The notes beneath the pieces were generated by a model. That model was given only the letters and a program-made list of their open reading frames with translations. It did not search any database and had not been told where the DNA came from. Shown here one piece after another: positions 18,336 through 27,146 of a DNA stretch of 64,000 nt; positions within the stretch are counted from its first letter, which is position 1, and every line of letters begins with the position of its first letter. Source of the stretch: Actinocrispum wychmicini (GTDB taxonomy: Bacteria > Actinomycetota > Actinomycetes > Mycobacteriales > Pseudonocardiaceae); assembly GCF_004345645.1 (NCBI RefSeq), contig NZ_SLWS01000020.1, positions 91,041 through 155,040 of the forward strand, read 5' to 3'. A program made the position numbers and the translations under genes.

Positions 18336-19909
18336 CCACCGTCGACCAGCCGGCCGCCACCACACCCGTCGAGGAACTGCCGTTGGCTCCGCTGACCTGG
18401 CGCAGCGCCTGGCGAACGGTGGACACGGTGTTGTCGTTCGCAGCCCTGATCGACGACCCCGGCCTCCGGATGCGCGACACCGGCGAGATCTTCCGTCTCG
18501 CCGTCCCCCGGATGCCGAATCCGTTCAAGGCGCTCATCACCGAGTCCTTTGTCGACGGTTTCGCCGGCGAGACCGTCATCATCACCTCACCCCGGCTGGT
18601 CCGCGAGCTGTACAGTCTGCCGCCCGGCCAGCTCAACTACGAGGACTGGAAGAAGTTCCTGCTCTTCCTGCTCGGCGCGCAGAGTCCGTTCCTGGTCGGC
18701 GGGCGCGATCACGTCCGGATACGCCGAGCGCTCGCCGCCGAGCTGACCCCCGCCCAGGTCGAGCACTATCGGGAAGGCAGCGTGGCACTGCTCGACGACA
18801 TGATCGACGCGCTCCCGCTCGACACCCCCGTCGCCCTGCACGATTTCTTCACCCGGTTCACCCAGGACGTGATCCTGCGGGTCGTGTTCGGCTGGGACTG
18901 CCGTGATCTCGACGAACTGCGGGATTTCCTCTACGAGGCCAGCAAGTACTACATCAAACCGGGCGGACGCCGGCTGGGCGGATATATGGTCGCCAGCATG
19001 TTCTCGCTGCGCCGCGGCTACCTTCCCGCGGCTGTCTCGCTGCGCCAGGACATGCCGTCACGAGTGTTCTCGCCGCGTGGTTATCGGCTGCGGAGGCGCT
19101 CCGACGAGCTGATCTACCGGAAGATCGCCGAACAACGCGCCCACCCCAACGACAGTGTCGCGTCGCGGCTCATCGGGTACGGCGCCCGGGAGAACCCCGC
19201 CTGGACGGACAAGCGGCTGCGCGACATCATCGCCACCCTGCTGATAGCCGGTCATGACACCTCCGTGGTCGCCTACTCCTGGGCGGCCCAGTACCTGCTG
19301 CACAATCCCGGCCCCCGGCAAAAGGTCATCGCCGAAGCCCGCGCGGCCGTCACCGACCGTTACGCCCAGGCGGCCAATACCGAGGCGCTGCGCATGGTGT
19401 CGCCGGTCACCGCCCTGGTTCCGTTCTCGAACACGCAGGACATCGCCGTGGGCGGTTATCGCATCCGCAAGGACACCTTCGTCTTCGTGCCGATCACCGC
19501 CGTGCACCACAACGAAGAGCTGTACCCCCAGCCCGAACAGTTCCGCCCGGAGCGATGGCTCGAGGGCAAGCCCGACCGCTGGGGCTTCGTCCCCTTCGGC
19601 GTATCGGCCCAGCCCCACCGCTGCCCCGGCAGCACGTTCTACCTCACCGAGGCCAGCATCGTCACCCACCGCCTCTTCGGCCGCCTCGACCTGGAACCCT
19701 GCTTCCCCCGGGTAGACCACGCCCGCTACGTGATGGCCACCCTGAACCGGCCGGTGGGCCAAACCGAGGTGATCATCCGCAACCGCCGTCCCGCCGCCGA
19801 CGTGCCCTGGTACCGGCCTGGCCGCGACGAGCACATGAGCCCGCTCAAAGAGGCACTCTTGCCGCCCTCACCCGAACCCGGCCAACCAGCTCGTTGCCCG
19901 CACCGCTGA
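18332..19909 (+). CDS. Cytochrome P450
   Basis: 525 residues from the ATG at 18332 (ATGA coupling with the thioesterase). Class features: I-helix oxygen-activation motif LLIAGHDTSVVAY (residues 306-311 AGHDTS), K-helix ExxR in TEALRMVSP, PERW region FRPERWLEG, and the haem ligand C431 in PHRCPGSTFYL. The Cys-loop reads FVPFGVSAQPHRCPG, two residues longer than the common FxxGxHxCxG and with Gln where Gly is usual. N-terminal residues show no clear membrane anchor. It lies between the two synthase sets, so it probably oxidises the released chain (hydroxylation, epoxidation or decarboxylative change); the reaction cannot be told from sequence. Redox partners are not encoded nearby. Confidence 0.88.
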   Translation: MTTVDQPAATTPVEELPLAPLTWRSAWRTVDTVLSFAALIDDPGLRMRDTGEIFRLAVPRMPNPFKALITESFVDGFAGETVIITSPRLVRELYSLPPGQLNYEDWKKFLLFLLGAQSPFLVGGRDHVRIRRALAAELTPAQVEHYREGSVALLDDMIDALPLDTPVALHDFFTRFTQDVILRVVFGWDCRDLDELRDFLYEASKYYIKPGGRRLGGYMVASMFSLRRGYLPAAVSLRQDMPSRVFSPRGYRLRRRSDELIYRKIAEQRAHPNDSVASRLIGYGARENPAWTDKRLRDIIATLLIAGHDTSVVAYSWAAQYLLHNPGPRQKVIAEARAAVTDRYAQAANTEALRMVSPVTALVPFSNTQDIAVGGYRIRKDTFVFVPITAVHHNEELYPQPEQFRPERWLEGKPDRWGFVPFGVSAQPHRCPGSTFYLTEASIVTHRLFGRLDLEPCFPRVDHARYVMATLNRPVGQTEVIIRNRRPAADVPWYRPGRDEHMSPLKEALLPPSPEPGQPARCPHR

Positions 19910-19944
19910 CCAACGAGAACGTCAAGGGAAGAAGGAAACCTGAG

Positions 19945-21291
19945 ATGAAGACGGTCTGGATGTTTCCGGGGCCCAGTGGCCATGTGGCCGGCGCGTTGGG
20001 TCAGTTGGTCGACCCCGAATCGGATCAGTTGTCGATCCTCAAGACGATCGACACGGTCGCCGACGAATACCGGTGGGGACCGGTGTCCCCGCTGTTGCTC
20101 GGTCCCGCGGACGAGACGACCGAGCAGCACGACGGACACTTGTGGCTCGGCTTCTTCGCCACTTCCCTGGTGCTGTCGGAGTTGCTGATCGACGCCGGCG
20201 TGGCGGGCGACGTGCTGATCGGGCACAGCGGGGGTGAGGTCAGCGCGTTGGTTGTCGCCGGGTGCATGACCGTGGAGGACGCGGCTCGGGTGCTGTGCGA
20301 GCGGACCTTGGCGGTGGAGGGCAACGGCTTGCCCGAGAGCGGCATGCTCGCTGTGGCGGCACCGGCCCGCCGGTTGGCGATGATGTGCGACGTCGTGGAT
20401 GACAGCTCGCTGGCCGTTTCGGTCGACAACAGCCCCGACCAAGTCGTCGTCACCGGGCTGGTTTCCGGGTTGGAGCGGCTGGAGACAGTCGCCGCCGCGC
20501 TGGAGATCAAGACCCACCGGCTCAGGTTCGCCGCCGCTTACCACAACCCGGTCCTCGGCGGGGCGGCGCGGCGGCTCGCGGCTCGCGTCGGTGACGTTCC
20601 CGTTCGCTCACCACAGCGCCGCGTGTACTCCCCTCAACTGGGACGGACACTGGCCACCGCCGATGACGCCAGGGAACTACTGGCCGGGACACTGGTCCTG
20701 CCGGTCCGGTTCCGGGAAACGCTGCGAACCCTCTATGACGACGGCGCCCGCGTGTTCGTCGAGTGCGGGGCACGCCAGGTGCTCAGCGAACTCGTGCCGC
20801 ACAACCTGCCCGCCGCGGCATCCGCGGTGCCGTTGCTGATCGGCAGGGCTCAGGCGCACGCCGTTCCGCGGCTGCTGAAGTCTTTGGCGGCAGAGCATCC
20901 CGCGTCGTGGCAGACAGCCTCCCTGCTCGTCGTCCCGGCGGCGCTGGACAACCCACAGCTCTCACTCGACGACCTGAAGCCGAACGCGCCCGACCCAGTT
21001 GCCGTGCCTGGCCCGGCCGAGGCTTCGGACGACCTGCCGGCGGAGCCGGAACTGCGCGACCAGATCCGGCACGCTTACGCCGATGTGCTGCGGTTCCCGG
21101 TCGAGATGGTCGAGGACGACACCGAGCTCGAAGGCGAACTCGGCATCTCGTCCTTGCAGCGGACCAACGTGTTCGTCCGGCTGCTCGACACTTACGGGCT
21201 GCCCACCCCGGCTGAGGAGGTGCAGGTCTTCACCTATCGGACGGTCGCCGACATGGCCGGGCTGCTGCGTGATCTGGCGGCCCGGCGATGA
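19945..21291 (+). CDS. Acyltransferase-acyl carrier protein didomain (AT-ACP 2)
   Basis: 448 residues; the ATG at 19945 follows AAGGAA and a 35-bp gap after the P450. The acyltransferase has nucleophile S95 (IGHSGGEVSALVVAG), the Arg box CERTLAVEG, and YHNPVLGG at the His box. After a Pro/Asp-rich linker the carrier domain holds its site at S403 (ELGISSLQRTNVFVRLLD). It is paralogous to AT-ACP 1 but clearly diverged (GHSGG against GQSTG; LQRTN against VKKTE), as expected if each serves its own synthase. The first 26 residues recur at the broken gene starting at 6962. Its stop overlaps the next start (ATGA). Confidence 0.88.
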   Translation: MKTVWMFPGPSGHVAGALGQLVDPESDQLSILKTIDTVADEYRWGPVSPLLLGPADETTEQHDGHLWLGFFATSLVLSELLIDAGVAGDVLIGHSGGEVSALVVAGCMTVEDAARVLCERTLAVEGNGLPESGMLAVAAPARRLAMMCDVVDDSSLAVSVDNSPDQVVVTGLVSGLERLETVAAALEIKTHRLRFAAAYHNPVLGGAARRLAARVGDVPVRSPQRRVYSPQLGRTLATADDARELLAGTLVLPVRFRETLRTLYDDGARVFVECGARQVLSELVPHNLPAAASAVPLLIGRAQAHAVPRLLKSLAAEHPASWQTASLLVVPAALDNPQLSLDDLKPNAPDPVAVPGPAEASDDLPAEPELRDQIRHAYADVLRFPVEMVEDDTELEGELGISSLQRTNVFVRLLDTYGLPTPAEEVQVFTYRTVADMAGLLRDLAARR

Positions 21292-24200
21292 CCGGTCGTC
21301 GAGCCCGTGACGCGTGCGTGGCACCGGTCGCGGTCGTCGGCTACGGCCTCGCGATCCCCGGTGCCAGTTCCCCGGACGAGTTCTGGTCGGTGCTGCACCA
21401 GCAGACCTCCCAGTTCGGCCCGCCCGAGCGGTTCGACATCGACGCCATGTCCGAGCCCGGGGAATCCGTCCCGGACCGGGTCGGGATCCGCGTCGGCGGC
21501 TTCCTCCGTGGCTTCCGTCCACACGCGAAGATCGCGGCCGAGCAAGGGCTGTGGCAGGACGGCGACGAGGAGTGCCTATGGCTACGGCACAGCCTTCTCC
21601 AGTGCCTGGACACCTGCGCGATGACCGACGGTGCCAGGGCGGGCTGCTATGTCGGTGCCTGGACCGGCGGGTCGATGGCGTTGGAGGACGGCCTGCTGTG
21701 CGCGTCCGTGGCGCGGGAACTGGCCGGGCGCCTGGCCGACGATGCTGTCGGCCGCCAGCGGCACGAGAAGCGGCTTCGTGATCTCCTTGCGGGGCACTTC
21801 CGCTGCGCACCGCATGACCTGCGGGAGGCGCTGCCGCACGAGATCGTGCGACGGGCCTTCACCGGTGTGCTCCCCGACACCACCGACTGGCTGACCGTCG
21901 GCGCGGCGTGCGCCTCCGCGCTGTACGCGATAGACCTCGGCATCCAGTCCCTCTACGAAGGCACCTGCGACGTGGCGTTCTGTGGCGGCGTCAACGGACT
22001 GTGCCGCGCCTTCACGTTGATGGGCGACAGGTTCCACGGCGTATCGCCGACTTCTGACGTCAGGAGCTTCGACGTGGCCGCCAACGGCACCGTGTTCTCC
22101 GACGGCGCGGCCGTACTGGCGCTGAAGCGGCTCAACCGGGCCGTCGCCGACGGCGACCGGATCCTCGGGGTGCTGAGCCGACCCGGGCTGTCCTCGGACG
22201 GCCGCGGCCGCGCCATCGCGGCGCCCAACCCCGCCGGTGTGCGCCTGGCGATCCAGCGCGGCTGGCAGGCCGCGGGGCTCGGTGACGCAGCTGTGGACTG
22301 GGTGGTGGCGCACGGCACCGGCACCCTCGCCGGCGACGCCGCCGAGATCGAGGTCCTGTCCGGGCAGACCGTCGCGGGCGAACTTACGTGTTCCAGCAAC
22401 AAATCAGTGATCGGGCACACCGGCTGGGTATCCGGCGCCGTATCCGTCATCCACGTCCTGCTGGCCTTGCGGCACCAGACGATCCCGGCGCAGCAGCGGT
22501 TCACCGACCCGAACCAGGCGCTGGTCGGCACGCGGGTACACGTTCCACGCACCGCGTTCCCCTGGACCTCGCGCGCCGATCGGCCCCGCACCGCGGGAGT
22601 ATCCAGCATGGGTATCGGCGGAGTGAACGGGCACGTTGTCGTACACGACCGGCTGCTTGGCGGCGAGCCGCTGCCGCCTGCCTTCCCAGCCGATGATCCG
22701 GTGGTGCTGGTCGGCTGGAGCGCCCGCGTGCCGGGCGAGGGATCGCGCCAGCGGCTGGAGGACTGGCTGCGCACCGGTACCGGCGCTCCCGAGCGCAGCT
22801 TCGGCCCGCACTACAGTGGACCTCCGGTCACCGTGTCCCGGCTCTCGCCGACAGTCACCGATGTGATGGACCGCGGACAACTTCTCGCCCTGGACGTCTC
22901 CGGCCGGTTCGTGGCCGAACACGGCGAACTGTGGGCCGATCTGCGGGACACCACCGGAGTGATCGGGGCGCAGTCCGGTCTGCCGCGTGCTCTGCACGAC
23001 ACGATGATCAGGGCGGGCAGCGCCGAACTGGCGAACCTGCTCTCCTCGGGGGACGATCACGAGGCTCTGTCCGCGTATCTGGACACTGTGCGGACCCGTC
23101 AGGGGGTCACCGAGGACAGCTTCACCGCCGCCACCCCAAGCGTCGCCGTGAACCGGATCGCCAACCGCTGGGACCTGCACGGCCCGATCATGACAATCGA
23201 CACCGGGCCGGACTCGTCACAGTCAGCACTGCGCACCGCACGCCGCTATCTGGCCGACGGCCGCCTGGATCTGGTGCTGCTGCTGGCCATCAACGCCAAC
23301 GCGGAACAGGAAGCCGCCTGGTGCTGCGGACGGCCGGAGGGGCAGCTCGCCGAGGGCGCGTTCCTGCTGGCCCTCGCCCGCGAGTCGTTCGCGCGTGAAC
23401 GCGGCTGGACGATCGTCGCACCCGTGAACCACCCTGCGAAGCCGGCATCCGGCGACACCTTCGACTACTACGGAGCCCAAGGAGTCGTCGACCTCCTGCG
23501 CCGTGCGCTCGACGAAACGCTCGGCGCCGACACCCGCCGCTGGGCCACCAGCCTGCGGCGCACCGACCCCAAGGGCTACGCGGCGGCCGAGCCCGATCCG
23601 TTCGGCTCCCCGGCCGGTCTTCCGCGCCGTGGGGTGGTGCTGGTCGGGTCCGCTCTGCTCGCCGAACAGCTCGCCGAGCAGGCTCGCGAGGCAGAGACCC
23701 TGCTCATCAGCACCGATCCCCTGACCGACCCGCACCCGGCGAACGTGGTCGCCGAGCTGGCGGACGAGCGGGACGTGGCGCCACTGCTCAGCCGGCTGGA
23801 CGCCTACGCCCCGCATCTGCGGGTACTGCTCCGTGTCCAGGACGCGACCCGTCCCTGGCCTGCCGAAGCACCCGAGCTCACCCGGCTGCTGGAAATGGCG
23901 GTGCTCTGTCTCAAGCGGCTGCACGTGCGAATCGCCGACGGCCAGGGAAGCGCGGCGGCGATCATCCTGGACCCGCTCGGCGAGTGCCTGCCGCATCCGG
24001 AAACCGCTCTGTTCACCGGATTCTTCCGTAGCCTCGCCCTGGAGCTGCCCAGGGAGCGAGTCTGCGCGCTGGTCACCGACGCCACCGTGAGCGACGCACT
24101 GGACCTGTTCGCGGCAGAGGCCACGACCGCACGGGACCGTTGTGTCGTGCACTACCGGGCAGGATTGCGCTACACGGAAGAGGCCAGTCATCGGCCACTG

Positions 24201-27146
24201 CCCGAAGCCCCGGATGGGGCAACGGCCGCGCTCGGCGAGCGGCCGGTGATCGTCGCGGCCGGGGGCGGTCGCGGCATCACCGCGGTCGTGCTCCGGGAGC
24301 TTGCCCGGCGCACACGCCCGACGGTGTGGATCCTCGGCCGCACGGATCCTAGCGAAGTACCCGACCACATCCTGTCCGCGGCCGACGCCGAGCAGGAACG
24401 TCTGCGCGCCCGATTCTTGTTGGGAGGACGGGAAACTGGGGAACGCCCGCTGGATCTGGCCCGCCGTTTCGAGCGGCACTGGCGGGCCCGAGATGTGGTG
24501 CACAACCTCCGGGAACTGCGGCCGCTGTGCGAAGTCCACTACGTACCCCGCGACGTGACCGACCCGGCGCAGGTCGAGCAGGCAGTCGATCGGATCCGCG
24601 CCGAAGGGCGCGCGGTGGATCTGCTGCTGCACAGCGCGCGCAGCCAGGAATCCGCGACCGTGCCCCACAAGTCCCTGGCCGGCTTCCGAGCCTGCGTGGC
24701 CGCCAAGGTCACCGCCTACCGCAACCTTCGCGCGGCCTTCGCCGACCAGCCGCCGCGCATCTGGATCAACTTCGGATCAGTGGTCAGCCTCCTCGGTCTG
24801 CACGGGGAAACCGACTACACCGCCGCCAACGAGTTCCTCGCCGCCGCGGCCCGCCACGAAAGCCGACGGCACAACACGACAGAACTCACCCTCGGCTGGG
24901 GGCTGTGGGAAGACAGCGGGGCCGCCGGCAACATCATGGCCCGCGAGCGGCTCACCGCCAACGGCCTGCGCTCCGGCATCACCGACAGCGAAGGCATCGC
25001 ACATTTCCTGGCCGAGCTCGCGACGGGCCGCCCGGCCGAAGCCGCCCCCGTCTTCGGCCCGGCGGACCAGCTCGCGGCGTCCGGGTTCACCCCGGCCGGC
25101 ATCGACGGCCCGGCGCAGCAGCGCTTGCTCGGCGAACCTAACGAACGTTCGCAAGGAAGCGCCGAATGGCGATGGTGCCTGGACCCGGTCCGGGACCGCT
25201 ACCTGACCGAACACCTGGTGGGTGGGCGTCTCGTCCTACCCGGCGCGGTAATGGTGGCGATGGCGGTCGAGACGGCCCAGTGGCTGCTCCCCGACAGGGC
25301 GGTCAGCGGCCTGCGCGACGTCTCCTTCGAGGACTTCGCCTTGGTGGACGCCCACATTCCCGGTCCGACCAAGTACCGGATCCGAGCCGAGGTCACCGAC
25401 CTGCATGCGGTCACGGTCGAGATCCTGTCCGACATCGTCGACAACGCCGGCGTGGTGCGGCGCCGCGACCGCCGGCACGCACGTCTGGTGGTGGTCACGG
25501 GAACTCCAGTGCCGCCAACCCGATTCGGGGAAAGCAGTGGGTCCATAATGGAGCCCACGCCGATTTCGGATCCCTACACGTGGCCCGGCGCCCCGATCCT
25601 GCTGACCGGCGTGTTCCGCAACGTGATGGACCTGTCCGCGAGCGCAGAGCGGGCACGCGCCCGCTGGCAGGCAGTCCCGGCGCCGCTCGACGCGATCAGC
25701 CACACCCAGGTGCCGGTCCTGCTGTTCGACGCGTTGCTGCGGCTCGTGATCGTGCCGCGCAAGGACGGCTCAGTCCAGCTGAAGGTGCCCGTTCGCATCG
25801 CCCGGATCGACCTTTTCGCTCCAGGGTCCGACGCGGAACTCGCGGCCCGCCATCCCAGCGGCGTTCTCCTGCATCGCCAAGAAAGCGCCGACAAGGCCGT
25901 GTACACCGCGACCACTCAGGACGGCCGGACCCTGCTGGCAGTGCACGGATTTCACGCCGCCGACTACGGCGCGCCGGTATCGCCACCACCACAGATCGGA
26001 GTACCTGTCCCCATGACCAGCGGGTTGTACGCGGCTTCGGTTTCAGACTCCCACCCGTCGACGGCACCGGAACCCCCGAACGAATTGCCCTACTACGAGT
26101 GGACCCACATGGTGACCTTCGGCGACACCAGCGCAACGGGCATCGTCTACTACGCCGAACTCCTGAACTGGATCGGCCACTGCCGCGAACAATGGGCGTT
26201 CCAGGTCTTCCCCGAGTACATGCGAGGCCTGGCCACGGGCAAGACCCTCATGCTCACCAACTCCGTGCATCTGGACTACCTCGGTGAGATGTGGCCCAAC
26301 GACCAGGTCATCGTCCGGATGTCCATCCCCTGGCTGCGCATGCACTTCATGTGCGGCACCTTCCGCATCTACCGGCACACCACGGACGGCCCGCGGCTCG
26401 TCGCCACAGGCGAGCAGACGTGGGCGAACGCCAAACCCGGCGCCGCGGGCGAGATCACCCCGACCGGGTGGCAGCCCGAGGTGATCCGCGGCCTGACCGC
26501 CATGGGGACCGACATCTCCCGGGCCTGGACCGCGTCGGCCAAGCCCGATCCCGGCCCCAGCGACGGCCCCGAGGCCGCCGCCCTGGCGTTCGCGGCCCGC
26601 AAGGCGCTGCACTGGATCCGCTGCTTCGACCTCGACCGCGACGACATCGTCCACCGCGCGGATCTGATCCTCGCCGCCGACCGGTATGCCGCCGTCGCCC
26701 ACCTCACCGGCGACTCCGACCTGGCCGCGCAGTTGCGGGCCTCGCTCCACGAAGTCTGGGACGCTGCGCTGTCACCCAACGGCGTCTTCGACAAGACGGG
26801 CGTCGGCGTCCAGGACCTCCTCGGCCGGATCGGCACCATGTTCGCCGACCCGGACGATCCCGGCATCGCCGCGATCATGCGTCACGGGACGCTGTGTTTC
26901 GAGGTGTTCGACCGCGACCAGGACGGCCTCGTCAGCGAGGGCGAGTACGCCTCTGTGATGCACCAGGTCCTCTCGGTACCCGAAGAGTTCTCCATCACCG
27001 CCTTCCGGCACGCCGACCAGGACGGCGACCGGCAGATCACCGCGGCGGACTGGACACGGCTGTTCACCGAGTTCTACACCGGCACGGATCCGGAATCGCC
27101 CGCCGCCAACATGCTCGGCCGCGTCCAAAGGCCCACCGTCCCATGA
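21288..27146 (+). CDS. Iterative synthase KS-CLF-KR-DH-TE-EF-hand (synthase 2)
   Basis: 1952 residues. KS (10-455): C208 in GAACASALYA, H342, H377. A CLF-like domain (about 470-715) has lost its cysteine (TIDTGPDSSQSAL, P641 at the position). KR (about 985-1265): AAGGGRGITAVVL, S1164, Y1177. DH (about 1298-1570): H1309 in HLVGGRLVLP, a regular HxxxGxxxxP, with Asp box LLFDALLRL. Residues about 1598-1740 form a fused enediyne-type thioesterase (FGDTSATGIVYYAELLNWIG, then HCREQWAF). Residues about 1765-1932 resemble a calerythrin/sarcoplasmic calcium-binding domain with loops DLDRDDIVHRAD (1781), DRDQDGLVSEGE (1875, canonical) and DQDGDRQITAAD (1910). A calcium-binding tail on a polyketide or lipid synthase is highly unusual; it may gate or anchor the enzyme. 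ATGA-coupled at both ends. Confidence 0.87.
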   Translation: MTGRRARDACVAPVAVVGYGLAIPGASSPDEFWSVLHQQTSQFGPPERFDIDAMSEPGESVPDRVGIRVGGFLRGFRPHAKIAAEQGLWQDGDEECLWLRHSLLQCLDTCAMTDGARAGCYVGAWTGGSMALEDGLLCASVARELAGRLADDAVGRQRHEKRLRDLLAGHFRCAPHDLREALPHEIVRRAFTGVLPDTTDWLTVGAACASALYAIDLGIQSLYEGTCDVAFCGGVNGLCRAFTLMGDRFHGVSPTSDVRSFDVAANGTVFSDGAAVLALKRLNRAVADGDRILGVLSRPGLSSDGRGRAIAAPNPAGVRLAIQRGWQAAGLGDAAVDWVVAHGTGTLAGDAAEIEVLSGQTVAGELTCSSNKSVIGHTGWVSGAVSVIHVLLALRHQTIPAQQRFTDPNQALVGTRVHVPRTAFPWTSRADRPRTAGVSSMGIGGVNGHVVVHDRLLGGEPLPPAFPADDPVVLVGWSARVPGEGSRQRLEDWLRTGTGAPERSFGPHYSGPPVTVSRLSPTVTDVMDRGQLLALDVSGRFVAEHGELWADLRDTTGVIGAQSGLPRALHDTMIRAGSAELANLLSSGDDHEALSAYLDTVRTRQGVTEDSFTAATPSVAVNRIANRWDLHGPIMTIDTGPDSSQSALRTARRYLADGRLDLVLLLAINANAEQEAAWCCGRPEGQLAEGAFLLALARESFARERGWTIVAPVNHPAKPASGDTFDYYGAQGVVDLLRRALDETLGADTRRWATSLRRTDPKGYAAAEPDPFGSPAGLPRRGVVLVGSALLAEQLAEQAREAETLLISTDPLTDPHPANVVAELADERDVAPLLSRLDAYAPHLRVLLRVQDATRPWPAEAPELTRLLEMAVLCLKRLHVRIADGQGSAAAIILDPLGECLPHPETALFTGFFRSLALELPRERVCALVTDATVSDALDLFAAEATTARDRCVVHYRAGLRYTEEASHRPLPEAPDGATAALGERPVIVAAGGGRGITAVVLRELARRTRPTVWILGRTDPSEVPDHILSAADAEQERLRARFLLGGRETGERPLDLARRFERHWRARDVVHNLRELRPLCEVHYVPRDVTDPAQVEQAVDRIRAEGRAVDLLLHSARSQESATVPHKSLAGFRACVAAKVTAYRNLRAAFADQPPRIWINFGSVVSLLGLHGETDYTAANEFLAAAARHESRRHNTTELTLGWGLWEDSGAAGNIMARERLTANGLRSGITDSEGIAHFLAELATGRPAEAAPVFGPADQLAASGFTPAGIDGPAQQRLLGEPNERSQGSAEWRWCLDPVRDRYLTEHLVGGRLVLPGAVMVAMAVETAQWLLPDRAVSGLRDVSFEDFALVDAHIPGPTKYRIRAEVTDLHAVTVEILSDIVDNAGVVRRRDRRHARLVVVTGTPVPPTRFGESSGSIMEPTPISDPYTWPGAPILLTGVFRNVMDLSASAERARARWQAVPAPLDAISHTQVPVLLFDALLRLVIVPRKDGSVQLKVPVRIARIDLFAPGSDAELAARHPSGVLLHRQESADKAVYTATTQDGRTLLAVHGFHAADYGAPVSPPPQIGVPVPMTSGLYAASVSDSHPSTAPEPPNELPYYEWTHMVTFGDTSATGIVYYAELLNWIGHCREQWAFQVFPEYMRGLATGKTLMLTNSVHLDYLGEMWPNDQVIVRMSIPWLRMHFMCGTFRIYRHTTDGPRLVATGEQTWANAKPGAAGEITPTGWQPEVIRGLTAMGTDISRAWTASAKPDPGPSDGPEAAALAFAARKALHWIRCFDLDRDDIVHRADLILAADRYAAVAHLTGDSDLAAQLRASLHEVWDAALSPNGVFDKTGVGVQDLLGRIGTMFADPDDPGIAAIMRHGTLCFEVFDRDQDGLVSEGEYASVMHQVLSVPEEFSITAFRHADQDGDRQITAADWTRLFTEFYTGTDPESPAANMLGRVQRPTVP

